This document shows positions 10,794 through 23,275 of a DNA stretch of 64,000 nucleotides, one piece after another (the stretch's first letter is position 1; every line of letters starts with the position of its first letter). This DNA is from Antitrichia curtipendula. Taxonomy: Eukaryota > Streptophyta > Bryopsida > Hypnales > Leucodontaceae. The notes beneath the pieces are model-generated. The model made no database searches. It was not told the DNA's origin and was given only the letters and a program-made list of their open reading frames with translations. A program made the position numbers and the translations under genes. The DNA is taken from contig OX579634.1 in NCBI GenBank assembly GCA_951230915.1, positions 53,333,570 through 53,397,569 on the forward strand, in the 5' to 3' direction.

Positions 10794-13700
10794 ATGGGTG
10801 GAGCAAGATCACAGTGGGAACCTTGGTACACACTACGGCCAGATGGAAAAGTTGTTTGCAAGTTTTTCGAAGCTTTGCTAAGCTATCGAAAGGATCGGTT
10901 GCTTTTCCATTTGGGATATAGACGAAATGACACCCTCCTTGGAATGAGAGCATGCACTAAAGTCAATGCAACCGTGAAGGTAATGTTTTTTAATTGTGGA
11001 GGACATATACCTACAGACACTTCGCACGGAACCGGACGCGACATGGAAGTGACATCACCATCAACGATACTACCAAGTGTAGTACGTGGTGAGCAACAAC
11101 ATGATGCTTCAATCTCGGCAAATGATGGAGGAGAAAACACTGGGAGGCAAAGCTCTCAAGTACGATCATGGGAGGCGCCCAACCCTAGTTTGACCCACAG
11201 TCGATCGATGAGGCAACTGTCTCTACAAGAAGGAATGAACGCATCAAACAAGCAAGTACTTGACAAGAAGTGGGCTAAGTTTTTCTACGAAGCCAATATA
11301 CCATTCAATGTAGTGAGGCATCCTGCTTTTCCGGATGCAGTGAAATCAACATCGGAATCAAGAGTTGGCTACAAACCTCCAGCGTACCATACACTTCGTA
11401 CAAAGCTCATAAAATCTACAAAAGACGAAGTGGCAGCAATTGTAGCAGAGAAGACGAGGGCACCAATCCACAAGTATGGCGTTACAATATGCTCTGATGG
11501 ATGGGACAACGTTACACATCGACCATTGATGAATGTCATGTTGGCATGTACAAGTGGAGAGGTTTTTCTTGGATCGATAGACACAACAGGCGAATGCAAA
11601 GATGCTACTTACGTGGCTAATTGCATGGGTGATTACATTGACGAGGTAGGGGTATAGAACGTGGTACAAGTTTGTACAGACAATGCAGCAAACATGTTGG
11701 CCGCTGGCGCTCTGTTACTTCGTAGATTTTCACACATATATTTTCAAGGGTGTTCAGCACATGCACTTGACCTTCTACTTGAAGATTGGAGAAAACAAGA
11801 TTGGATTACAAGTATGGTCAAGAAAGCCAAGTCAATTGTGAAATACATTCGAACGCATCACATGCCACTTGCAATCTTTCGACGGCATTCTCCTAATCAC
11901 GTTTTGAAAAATCCCATTCAAATACGCTTTGCAATCATGTTCCTCATGATCGAACGTTTCGTGGAGGTGAGGGAAGCGGTAGAATCAACAGTCCACGATC
12001 CGCAGTGGAATGAATACACGCGGAGATTGGCATCCAATCAAAAGCAAAGAAAAGCTAACGATGTGCGACGATATGTGCGAACGGATGAATTTTGGAAGAA
12101 ATGTTTGAACTTTGTGCACATAGTGGAGCCCGTGTTGATTGCTCTTCGAGAGTTTGATGGCAAGCACCTGTGCTTGGACAAGGCATGACTTGTAATGAAA
12201 AAGGTGGAAAAGCATGTTTTATCTTTGGAGGATCCACTATTTTCATTAGAGCGGAGGTATGCAATTTCCGCCACCGATGATTTCTACAAGCGCTGGGACA
12301 TGTTTAGGACAGATTTGCATTACGCTGGGGCTCTATTGAATCCCTTTTTACTTGACGAAGTCATGCTAATGGATGATAATGAGGCAAGAGAAGCCATATT
12401 GAGAGTTTTGCGCAAATTGGCTGTTGGAGATCAAGCATTTGCTTCAGCTTTGCCTGAGTACCAAGCATTTAGAGATCGGCGAGGCATTTTCGGTGGACTT
12501 CCTGATGTAAACGCCTTGAATTTGCAGCCTCACGAATGGTGGGACCTTCTCGGAGCCGGTGCTCGTACACTTGTACCGATTGCTAGAAAGATCCTCGCGC
12601 AAGTGTGTTCTGCATCGTCCTGTGAACGCAATTGGAGCATGTATTCGTTTGTCCACAACAAATCACGCAATAGATTGACATCAGAGCGTGCTGAGGAATT
12701 GATTTACATTTATACCAATTCCAAGACTTTTAGAGAAAGGGCTGCAGCAAATCCGACAAGGTGGTATACTGAAAACATAATGTCAGAGGATTTCATGACA
12801 GATGAATTTGATGGTCTAGACCGTGGTTCGGTTTTCTCTGATCCCAATGATGACAATTCAGATGATAGTTCCAATGACGACGATGAGCCACCGTTTGATA
12901 GATTTCGTGGGGCGGGAGCAGTGCGTCCTCTAATTGATGCATCCGTATTTGACTTTGAAGAGAGGGATAATAACAACAATGACTACGAGGGACATCAAGG
13001 AAGTTCACCACGAATGCCACAAACGTGGAATGCTGGGCCAAGTGGGGGCAATACAAACGAGGACGTTGTGGCACCGAGACCACTAAGTCCAGACCCTATG
13101 GATGTACAAGTTGATGCCACAATAGAAAGAGATACTGTTGACGTTCAAAGAGGACGTGAAGAAGACGTAGTAGTACCACCGTCATTGCCCATGAGGACCA
13201 CCCGCAGAGAAGGGCCCCCTCAAGGTGGAGAAGCACATATGGCCCCTCCAAATCGAGTCTCGGTTGCACAAAGGCAAATGCCAATATTGAAAAATCTACA
13301 AATCCAAAGTTCATCAAGGCCGTCTAGTTCCGACGTCCGTCCACACGAACCAACTTCGTCGATAGGTACACGATTGGCTGGTATGGTGTCACAACGTGCG
13401 ACTAGAAATACGACTTCATTGCGGCCACCTGTACATGCCAATAATCAAGGGAAGCGTCCACAACCACAAGGTACTACTAGTGAACGTGTAAGTAGTAAAA
13501 CGCATAGAAGGCTGAGGAGGGAAGAAGTGGCTTCCCAACCATTTTCAAGAGAAGTTCAAACAGGAGGACCCAATACAGATGGCATTATGGACGCAATGGG
13601 CCAACGACCTCTTCGGACGTTGTCTTCTATAGCTCGACGACAACGAAACCGCAATTCCGAGGCCTCCAGCGAAAGTGGTAGTGCAACATCCAATGATGAT

Positions 13701-13874
13701 GGTGAATCCATCGGTGGTACTATAGGTGAAGATGGTGAGGTTCCAGGAGATAGTGATTACAGGGGGCCGGTGCCTCGACAAGGTCCACTCGAAGAAATGG
13801 GTGGTAGTGAACCAATAGTACAAGAAGCAAATGCAAGTACTTCTATGCGCATTTTTAGGCATGGAAGACGTTGA
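10794..13874 (+). pseudogene. hAT-superfamily transposase (DUF659 plus C-terminal dimerisation), two stops
   Basis: One frame of 1027 codons, chosen from the ATG at 10794 (MGGARSQWEPW) because an N-terminal BED-like block follows; its zinc ligands look incomplete (VVCKFF). DUF659 spans about residues 164-287 (ICSDGWDN, LMNVM, TYVANCMGDYI), followed by VCTDNAANM and FQGCSAHALDLLL of the catalytic core, and the hAT dimerisation domain at about 582-650 (WWDLLGAG, ARKILAQVCSASSCERNWS). TAG at 11655-11657 and TGA at 12186-12188 break the frame. After the dimerisation domain comes an unusually long low-complexity tail of about 370 residues rich in D, N, S and R. It supplied cut-and-paste transposition when intact. 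Confidence 0.9.
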
Positions 13875-15201
13875 ATGTTTTTGAAAAGACAATAGGGTCT
13901 TCATGTTTTCAAATGCAATGGTTTTAGAGGCTCAATACCTTGCATATTGAAATCAGCATTAATATGAAATATGACTTTTGTTCCTTTCATTCTCATAGAA
14001 CTGTTTACCCCTAAAGTCCCGAAGTCATTACACAAAAAAAACGCAAAATTGTCTTTTCTCTTGCATTTGCCTCAACATACGGAAAAAATGTTTTTTACAA
14101 CATCTAACCGTAAGATCTTATACTTCACATGTTTTTTATCACGTGGTAAAAATTTCATGAAGTTTGACCGAATAGATTGAAAGATATTAGCATTCAAACT
14201 TGGAAAAACTAGTTTTCTGAATGCTAGCTTTGCAATTTCAGATTAACTTTCACTGAGTGTGATTTATGGAAAATTGGGCCTTTGGGGCACTATTGTTTTT
14301 GAATTATTTTTTTTGAATATTCAAGAATCGAGGTCAAAATTTGAAAGAATTATTGCAATTGGAAACTATGTTTGCAATCCAAATAACACAGTGTGGTGTT
14401 TTTTTCATGTATGTTTTCTTTTTTTCAAATTTAATTTAAATTAAAATTATAAAATTATATTTTTCATTCATTCATTCATTTATGGTAAGAGTTTCAGATT
14501 ATTCTGATACATATTATAATTGATAAAATTTGATTTCCATGTTTAGCTTTATAAAATCACAATAAAATCATTTTCTCATTAAATTTTCTGAAAAAAAAAA
14601 GCATAAATAGAAAATGAATTCTTACGTATGTTGAAAAATATTAAAATACTATGCTGATTTTCAATAAAAATATAAATTTGGTTTGATAGTCAAATTTGAC
14701 TTCAAGCTTTTCTTTGTGGTTGTTTACTAGTTTTGGGCATGAAAAATAAAATAAACAATTGAAAAATTTCCTGACTAGAAATCTCTATTGATATTTGTAC
14801 CTCTTGTAAAAAACTAAAAATTTAGAATCTCTTGAATTGTTTTTTCTATTCTTACTTATTTATGGCATGAAGTGCAACAAAAATGTTGACAATTACAATT
14901 TTGCACAAAACTAATTGAAATTTCTTGTAGTGATATACAATTCAAAGTTTTTAGTACTAAAGATATAAGATTTTTGTTTAAACTCAATTTAAATGATAAA
15001 ATTAGGGAAGACAAGAAGTTTTTTACAACTCAATGTTTAGGTAAAATATATTTATAACTTTATATAAACCAAAATGAGTACAAAATGCATTGAAGCCACA
15101 AAGTGTGCTACATTGCTATGGATGTCCTCAAGCCCATACTATAATAACCGCATGTGCTAAGTAAACACTAATTTTGCAACTACATGGTAATACACTATTA
15201 T
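13875..15201. other. AT-rich non-coding stretch with a repeat-family fragment
   Basis: No gene seen. Positions about 13993-14230 resemble 22165-22400 and 34499-34740 (ACCCCTAAAG..., then ATAGATTG-AAGATATT), so they are a copy of a dispersed AT-rich family. The rest is A/T-rich sequence without recognisable structure. Confidence 0.5.
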
Positions 15202-16866
15202 CTAATCTTCATTGCGCGCTTGTTCTTCTTGAAGGTCTTGTTCTTTGCGGGCCTCGCGGTAGCAATCCAGGGGTGGTGTCCAAAACGTTGGAGCACCACT
15301 TAGACGTTGCACAACATATGTCACTGAGCGTCGTTGTAGTGGCTCCACCTTGCACAATTCACCCAACATGGTTTGAAACATACCAAATGCCGTATGGTCC
15401 GGAATCATATCTACATTTCCGCGATCTTTTTTCCATACCTTCATAGCCAATTTCCCTATGGAGTATCCGTCCGTGTGTATACTAACACATGGTGGCTTAA
15501 CCCTGCGAGTAGGAGATGATGAAGTTCATGTCTCTCCAGTCAAGTACATCAACTCAGGAGCCACCCACCAACGTTGCGCTCGGGTTGCCTGAAACTTCCT
15601 TGGACAATTGAATTGGTAAAGAGAAGGGGTTTCTTTGTTGATGCGGCTACCCATTCCCCAATCACATAGACCAATCCACACGGTTCTTCCATCATCATTC
15701 GGAAAATGAAGCATAATGTTCTCCGGTGTAATGTCGTTGTGCAATACAGAGCATTGTTGCACTGCATCCACAATGCAAATCATCGCCCACGCAAGTTCAG
15801 TGCGCTTGCGTCTATATGCCATGAGTCGTTTGGCTTCTTGCATTGATTGGGGAGTTGCATCGTAAGCCAACTCCCCAATTTCATCTGGATCTCAGTTCTT
15901 CTCATCAAGGGTAAACATGGCGCCAAGAGTACCGCCATTCCACCATTGCGAATAACACTCCATGGTCATGTCATTTATAGCAAAGAATTTGATGACCCCT
16001 GGATGCTCGCATGGACATACCAATGCCTCGATGGACAACTTCTCCCTGGACTTCTTCAATTCATCCACGCGCAAGGCTGACTTCCCAGCTAATTCCATAT
16101 TCTCGGGAATATGTTTTGAATTTTGAACACATACTTTGCGCACCCTCCCATGCCCCCCTTGTTTGCTATGGCCAGAAAAAAGAACCACCACCACTCCTCT
16201 TTCAGGGAAAACCACTCCTCCTGCAGCTTGTTGACCAAAGGCCAAGTTCTGACTTCGTTGAAACCACGGAGCGGAACGGATGTTGCTTGAAGACAATCCA
16301 CGCACTCATTCATGCCACCAATACACCTTCTTGTGCAACAAATTCAATGCTTGTTGTCTGGGCACTACACTCTTCTCAAAGCCTTTTATTTTTTCCGCAA
16401 CTTGGGCAAGGTTGAAGATACACGTTTGCACTTGTGACTCCAACCAATGATCGAAGCATTCTTTCGTGCAGTCTTCATGCCATTCATCCGCGCTCATTGT
16501 TGTCCAGAACATGTGGTGGAACTTTTGTTTAATGACATCCACTCCCTATAATCCACGTGAGACGTATGTTGCGTTCAACTGCAAAATCGAATATTGATCA
16601 AAAAATTCCAACGCCACTTCATGCAATTTTCATGTTGCACCCTTGCTTGGCCACTTCTCTGGATTTGTAGGCTTGTGCCTCCTTGTTTTGTTTTTTTTCC
16701 CCCTTCGAAGACTCTCCGCCCCCCCCACAGCAGCTACGGACCCTTCTGCAACTACGGCCTCTGAAACAGGCTCTGGTGATTCCGCATCCAGGTCCATAAT
16801 CGGTGCATCTCCAACACCTGTCCACCAATCATCAACCTTTCTCTTCAAGAAATCGCGACCAGCCAT
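15202..16866 (-). pseudogene. Intronless protein-kinase pseudogene (five in-frame stops)
   Basis: A single uninterrupted minus-strand frame of 555 codons from ATG at 16866 (MAGRDFLKRKVDDWW) to TAG at 15202. Internal stops are at codons 79, 107, 187, 325 and 447; four are TGA and one TAG, all explainable by C-to-T change of CGA or CAG. Kinase features in order: glycine loop GGHGRVRKV (about 239), a lysine in ELAGKSAL, a candidate alpha-C glutamate in SIEALVCP, catalytic loop HNDITPEN (about 378, HND for HRD), CDWG for DFG (about 401), WVAPEL for APE, and YSIGKLAMKV in the C-lobe. The C-terminus is acidic and charged. It lies opposite in strand to the hAT transposase. It may be a transposon-captured gene or an independent retrogene-like family member. 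Confidence 0.85.
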
Positions 16867-17092
16867 CGTGACAGTCACAAGTAACAAATAATCAAAATGA
16901 AAGGAATTAGGAATTCGGCTTCCACAAAGCGAAAAACCGCCCCCCTTATTCCTCAAAACAGCCTCTACCCAACACCCGCGCTCGCAAGCAAAGACTGCAA
17001 CCAATCCAAGACAAGAGAGCACCATCAGAGTAGGAGAGACTGTGGCGAAAGTACCCTAAAAACAATCTTATATATCCATTTCATGTGGTCGA

Positions 17093-17287
17093 GGTGAACT
17101 GACCCCCTCGCTCGGCGCTCTGGGCCGACCCTGTTTTCCGCACCATTCCTTTTTTGCAAATTACGAATTCATAAAGACCCCTAATTAGTTCAATCACATC
17201 AAATAATAACCCTGGATCGACCGAAAATAGAGGGCTTTTCTTTATATGCACCTCTGGTAAGGCCGAGCAAGGGGGTCAATCCACCCC
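17093..17287. mobile_element. MITE-like inverted-repeat element, 195 bp
   Basis: The left end GGTGAACTGACCCCCTCGCT pairs with the reverse of the right end, GGATTGACCCCCTTGCTCGG. A second member with similar ends lies at 39744-39971. No clear target duplication was found. Confidence 0.55.
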
Positions 17288-17301
17288 AATCATTCACATC
17301 G

Positions 17302-17500
17302 ACGGACAGGCTGTCAAGAGGACGGACAGAGCGTCCAGGGCCGTCTAGGGCGTCCAGACGACGGGAAGGCCGTCCAGCCCGTGGACTAGCCGTCTAGGGG
17401 GCCAAGCCGTCCAGCCCACGAATTGGCCGTCGAGAGGACGGGAAGACTTTCGAGAGATGGGAAGGCCGTTGAGAGGGTGGGAAGGTCGTCGATCGGGCCA
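17302..17500. repeat. GACGG/CCGTC array
   Basis: GGACGGACAGAGCGTCC, GGCCGTCTAGG and similar units repeat for about 200 bp. The composition matches the arrays at 10126 and 23276 and the internal part of the 343-bp hAT element. Confidence 0.7.
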
Positions 17501-18422
17501 TTCAAAACAGTGCTGGCCGAGTGTAATTCATTTCTAATCCTTGTTCGGAGAATTTTTCATTTATGTGGTTTGGCACTCTCAGACTTGTCAGGACAGGTGT
17601 CCTCCCTCTCAATCGGGCATTAGTCTACGGTGGCGGGTAGTTTAAGAGTGTTAACTTAATGTTCACATTTGTTTTAATTAGAGGACAAATAAATACCAAG
17701 GATGACATTCAATGCTCAAAAAACAAGGTTTATTGCTCATTTAGAATGGAATTATATTTTGTTGCACGTAAATAATGGAAGAAACATAGAAAAAACCATA
17801 GAAGGTCAAATTGAAAACTTCTTAATGTCGGTCCTAGAATGTTCTATTTGAATGTTCATGTTAACATTTGATTCATTCTAATTGCACCCATTTTCACGAA
17901 AATTGTTGGCATTGGGCAATGTTTTTTTTACAAAAATCCCAGAATCTCGCAATCCCTTAAAATAATTTATATTCTGTAGGGCTCAAATTCAAATTCAAAT
18001 GAATTTTATCAATTATATGTAGAACAATTTCACCTTTGGGATTATTGTATTTTGATTCCATCCTTCCCTGCATGTAAGTGCACCTGACAATTTAGTATTT
18101 TGTTGAATTTTAAACCCTGTCTACACTAATATACTCAACTCAAAGTCTCAAACGTACAAACATTCAATAACTTACTAAGCCCGGATCAAATATACAAAGA
18201 CCAAGACAAAACCACCCTCTAAATGCTCCAGTTAAAGGTAGTAAGATTAAAACTCTGAAATGGTTAATTATGAAATAAGTGAAAGACCTCCTAAACAACA
18301 TATGTCATATGCATATCATTGATTCATGTAAAACATTGTTTCGGCTTTCCATTCATACATTACAGAAAAAGAATGTAGCCCTATACATCTAAACTTAAGA
18401 ATGTTTTACCTTTTAAAAATAT
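17501..18422. other. AT-rich non-coding sequence
   Basis: No gene or clear repeat structure seen. Confidence 0.5.
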
Positions 18423-21400
18423 TGTTGTAACGTTACGGAACGTCCGGAAACTAAACTTAATACATAAAATAGAAATATATAGGAGAAGAACTTTGAAATT
18501 TTTGCATAAGTATAGAAGTTTAGACACTAGAAACCTACATTAGAAAAGATCTCTTTCGTAGGAAAGTTAAAACTCTAATTAGGTTAAAATAGTGTTCCGG
18601 AACCAGTAGCCGGATAGTCGGAAGTTCCGGATCGTAGGGGTTCCGGCTAGGGAACTTACGGGAACTCCACCGGTTTGGGAACTTAGGGTTTCGTGCCGCT
18701 ATATAAACCCCGCCGCCATTCTCATTCGGTCTCTTTTCTCTGCGGCATTTTCGCGAGTACGTTTAGTGAGAGAAAGAGTGGTGAGATAGGATCGGCGTAG
18801 GAAGCGGAAGTAAGGTCGGTGCAACTCCGGAAGACCGACAGGATGACGGAAACTCGAGCCCGTAGACTGGCGGTGACCGCATGGACTGTCAGCCCGGTGA
18901 TTCCGTTCGATACGGATAGCCATAGAGAGTTGCAAGAGGATTTAGAGACCATGGGCTGTGTCGGATTCTTACACCGCCCATGGGACTTGAAGAGTGAAGG
19001 AATGATTGAAGAACTCCTTTACGGAGTTCCCAATCAGTATGAGTTGACGGTGAGGGGCCGCCCGAGAGCATGGACACAAGAGCTCTGGGCCGGAACGTAC
19101 TTTGCACTGAACCGGGGGCATGGATGGGCCGGCCGGCCGGAGAAGTTTGCGGCAGAAAGATTCCGGAACTCCGCCGACCCAAAAGAGGGGTTTGCAGCGA
19201 CGGATTGTTAGCGAATGGGATTTCAGGACGGAAGACCAGTTACATTAGCCCGTACTTGTTCCACTTGTACCACCGGATGGAAACCCTGAGCGAGCCGGAG
19301 CAGCTTATGTACAAGAAAGGGGAAAATCTCCTCAAGTACGGGCTGAGACCGGAACTGCAGCCGGAGGAGCCGGAATCTGAGGAGGAGGACATTCCGGAGG
19401 AAACACAGACCACTCCGGAGAAGGCCGGAACCAGTAGGCGGAAGTCCACCGACCGGACAGCGCGAGGGAAACAAGTGGCGGAAGGTTCCGTCCAGCCGGA
19501 AAGCCCACACGAGGAGGTGGATCCAGTCGAGAACGCCATACATTGGCTGCGAACGACGAGGACGGTGAACGACCGGATGGCAGCAGTACTCCAAGACATT
19601 TGCCATTCGTTAGGAGTGAAGGACGAGAGAGAGATCTTGGCCGCCATCGCACGAAGACCGAATCCGGAAGACGTCAAGGTTCTGTATGATCAGATCCGGA
19701 GTCTTCAGGAGGAACGGGATCAGTTCCGGAGCCAGCACCAGTGGTCGGAACGGGAGATGCACATCGCAAACCGGAAGTCCACGGAAGCGATGGCTCTAGT
19801 ATGGAAGCTGGGAGAACTGATCGACCTTCCGGCCAGCACCATCTCGAGGGCCCAACTCTGGAACTCACAGATGGTGGCCCAAGGCCACATTACCGGAACG
19901 AAGGTCGTGCTTATCCTGACGGATTTCGAGGCCCGGATGGAGGGGGTGCTGAAGGAGATGCGACAGCTGATTGGAAGCCTCGACCCGAACCTGCTTGACC
20001 AAGCAATGTTCGCTGATCTTCCGGGAGGAGAGTTCCAAGAAACCCATGGAGCCGGAACTTCAACGGGAAAGAGGAATCCGGAAATCCCGACTCACGTGGT
20101 CACTTATCCGGAGGTTAAAACGCCGAAGGAAGCAAGCACACAGACCACCGTCCAGGAGGGGACAGCCGGAAGACAGGCGGCGATAAACCTGTTTCCGCCT
20201 CTCCAGCTGACGGAGACAGAAGCTGAGGCCATAGCAGCAGCAAGTGTCCGGAATCCTGCCCGGACCGATCCGGACAGGTTTATGCATATGCAGAACACTC
20301 CACCACCAGCGAATCCGGGCAACACCGTCATTAATTTGACGGAGACAAAGACGACACGGCAGCGACACACGAGGATCGAGGAGCCGCTGGAGATCGATGA
20401 GACGGAAGAGGAATCTGCGGAGTCTCACTCCCAATCGGAAGGGACGGATTCTGATCCGCCTCAAATCCGGACTCGGTCGGCAACGAAGAGGACTCCAGCA
20501 AAGGTAACTGCCCGGAAGTCCACTCCAGCGAATCTTAGGGCCGGACCATCGACAAAGAAGCCCCGCAAATGACTAGTGCGGATGGGTGTCTTTTTAGTTA
20601 GGATTTTGACTTATTAGTTATTTCCGGAAACGGGTAACCCGGAGTGTGGGCCCCTAGTTCCGGACTTTTAGGCTGTCAAACGGCTTTCCGGTTTTGCCGG
20701 AACGGTTATTAGGACCGTTAGGCGGATTTTTAGTTGGCCGTTGGCCGGGTTTTGTGTGGGCCTTTTGGCCGCTTTTTGTTTGCTTTTAAGGGCAGGCCGG
20801 CTTGTTGGCCTGTCATTCCCTTTCTTGTCATTTAATCGAAGCTTACCGGAGATCAATTTGATCATCTCTTTGCGTATCGCGTTGATGATTGAGTCGTACA
20901 CTGGTTTGTAAGTGAGAGTGTGTGAGAGGGAGTCCGGATTCTTGGGTTGACAGATACATATGCTGTGACGGAAGAGCTTTAGATGTGTGAATGAGGAGCT
21001 GTGCATGGTGCCTTTAAATTGCTGGAACGGTGATCCGGTGGAAGCCTGTTACGGGTGAGGGTGCGAGTCCGGAAGTCCAGGGAGGATTCCGTGCGGAGAT
21101 AAGCAACCGCCTGAGGAATTATCCCAGCCATCGGAAGGTCTGCCAACCTCTGGAGCACTCGAGAGATACAAAGTCAGCACTACAATCCGGAAAGTCTGGA
21201 TCTGTCGTTGTAGTAAGGTGGATCTAACCGGGCCCTGTGTGACCTACTTTCTGGATACGTCATCTGGAAGATTGTGAGGGTACGGATTCTCCCTTTGCTA
21301 TTACTGTATAATTCTTGGGTGTTTTGTTTTGTTTGTTACGGATAGAGAGTGTGAACCAAGAGTGGCGAGTCCCTGCCCCTCGGAAAGATCAATAGTGGAC

Positions 21401-21584
21401 CCCCTGAGGGTGAAACAGGGGTATCTAAAACCAGTTACTTGAGAGAGTTGGAACCGGAATCCGGAATAGGGCGGAACCGGATTGGAATCCGGAAAATACT
21501 AGTTTCCGGAAGATAGCAATAGAGTGTACGGATTGCTTGGGGTGTTTTTGGAAGTGATCCGGATACCCAAAACTTGCAGCAACA
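18423..21584 (+). mobile_element. Family B long LTR, a diverged relative of family A
   Basis: It starts TGTTGTAACG and ends GCAGCAACA, giving TGTTG/CAACA inverted ends. It shares order and local sequence with family A: ACGGAAC...GGAAACTA at the start, a TATA box at 18702, a gag-like frame with PYLFHLY, and a closing GGTGTTTTTGG region. The flanks AATAT and TACTA differ, so no target duplication supports it, and it could be a 5' LTR whose internal part is lost. No pol sequence follows. Confidence 0.5.
18843..20572 (+). pseudogene. Gag-like protein of family B (frameshifted)
   Basis: The first part (MTETRARRLAVTAW, then GFLHRPWDLKSEGM) matches the GLLDKPWGFKDERM block of family A. A TAG at 19209-19211 ends this frame. 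The rest continues in another frame from about 19215 (YISPYLFHLYHRME, GENLLKYG) to the TGA at 20572, with a proline/glutamate-rich part, a coiled-coil half (QIRSLQEERDQFRSQ) and a basic end (TRSATKRTPAKV, TKKPRK). The basic C-terminus suggests nucleic-acid binding; no zinc knuckle is seen. At least one frameshift inactivates it. Confidence 0.55.
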
Positions 21585-23275
21585 TACTAGAATTCCCTGG
21601 GACGATAACTCGTGTCATCTTACCACATTTTTGTGTTAAAGATACTTACGCGCTAACTACGCGTGCGACAATTGTTATGCCGTTTTTTGGTGTCTTCAAT
21701 ATATTTTATAAAACTTTGATTTTAAATCGTTAATCTATTTTTTTCCAATTCAAACTTCAAAGACTACATCTCGATCAAGTTTTGCACTTGTAATGCCAAC
21801 TAAAAAAAGGAAGAACATTTTTTGTGGTTTCCGGTCCATGCTAGGTTTTGAAGTAAACCCTATAGGCCAATACCCTAAATCCCAAACCCTAAACTCTAAA
21901 TCCTAAACCCTAAAACTTAAACCCTCTTCACTGTTGCAATTTTAAGAGTATTTGATGTTCAAGTTTATGTAACTATAGCAAATAAGAGTGGATTGGTGTA
22001 ATAAAATTGAAATGCAACATTGAGTACATGAACTTCACATTTTTGTGGTCTCTATATTTTTTTTATGGCTTCTAAATTATAAAGCAACTAGCGGTGAATT
22101 ATTATAGTTTTTCATATGGATTGTTTATTAATTGCTTATGTAGTACCGTATGTTAACCACTAAACTGACTAAAGTCCCAAGGCCTCTTTTCCATCCTATA
22201 TCTGAAATAAATTGCCATTTCTATAGTAAAGAATGTAAAAAAAAAAATGAATGTGTTTAGGCCTTTAAGGTGCACATCTACTTGTAGTATGTAAGATCTC
22301 AAACTAGAGTACTAGACTAGTGTTCAATTGACCGGAAGAAATTTCACAAACTTTGCCTATGTAGAATTGTAGATTGCAAGATATTTACAATAAACTTCAA
22401 CCTCTGAATGCCCAACGACATCATTTAGTGCCAATTTGATGGCAATTCAATCACTTCAATGAGATGGAAAGATTGTGGAAGCGTTCATTTCATTTTTTGG
22501 GGACCTTCCATGTTGAGTTACAAAGTGTATCCAAATGATTTTGTAGTCTTTCTGATATTTGCCTCCGCGTAATTTAGAGTTTAGGAAAAAAAAAAAAAAA
22601 AAAATGCTACTTTAGTGTATCTTGGGAAGTTGTTGCTCCTTACTCTAAATCTGAAATTTCTCCTTCAAATTGATATTTTCTGAGTTTGAGTCTAACTATC
22701 AAGCAAAAGTTCATTTTCTCTAGTTCCTATTTTATGTAAAATCCCCCAACACGACCCTAAAAATGAAATTTCATTATTGCGATTTGCACTTCGAATGTGT
22801 TTTTAATGTCTACTACATTTAGTACATTCTAAATAAATCATGAAATGGAAATTAAGTTTACGCTATGATGGATTCTAATGTCATCATCCTTGTGATATAA
22901 GGTAAACCTGCCTATGACAGGCAGAATGACTGATTTGTTGTATTGCCATTAGCAAAAATAATCAAATTTTTTCCATACAAAGACACTGTATGTAAGAAAT
23001 GAAGAACGCAATTGGAATTTTATTTTTTGGATTAAATATGATATTTTTTTTAATTTTTGAAGTGTACTGTCTAGTAAGCCCAAAAGAGTTTGTAGACTAT
23101 CCCAAATCAGCAGAAAATTGTTTCCATGATGGTCATCTTCCCACCTAAAACAGTCATAACATTTTCTAAGATGGCTACAAGACTTTCTAACATGGACATG
23201 ACATGAAGAAATAAAAAAACTGCTTTTTACTAATAATAAAAATAATATATCAAAAAAATTAAAATTAAAATTTTA
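21585..23275. other. AT-rich non-coding stretch
   Basis: No gene seen. It holds degenerate telomere-like AAACCCTAA units at about 21868-21925, a dispersed-family fragment at about 22165-22400, and an A run near 22586-22605. Confidence 0.5.
21868..21925. repeat. Degenerate telomere-like repeats
   Basis: Imperfect CCCTAAA units (CCCTAAATCCCAAACCCTAA and following) form a short interstitial tract of plant telomere type. Confidence 0.7.

Larger units (their letters stand above)
10075..17500 (+). mobile_element. hAT transposon with decayed transposase; right end unresolved
   Basis: The left inverted repeat starts CAGGGTTGTCTATCCGGACG at 10075 and shares 19 of 20 bases with the end of the 343-bp element at 9380. 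A GACGG-type array follows (10126-10525), then the transposase. No matching right end followed by CTTCATGC (the expected target copy) was found. A second GACGG array at 17302-17500 may mark the 3' subterminal region, so the end given is a guess. The gypsy integrase does not resume anywhere in the window. Confidence 0.5.

Noticed and set aside
16615..16622. CTTCATGC, matching the expected right target duplication of the hAT element
   Set aside because: It is not preceded by CAACCCTG or CAACCGTG and lies inside the kinase frame; an 8-bp match over several kilobases is likely by chance.
19070..19214. Start of the family B gag-like protein at 19070
   Set aside because: The upstream frame from 18843 holds the conserved block shared with family A; the 19070 start is out of frame with it and appears only because of a frameshift.
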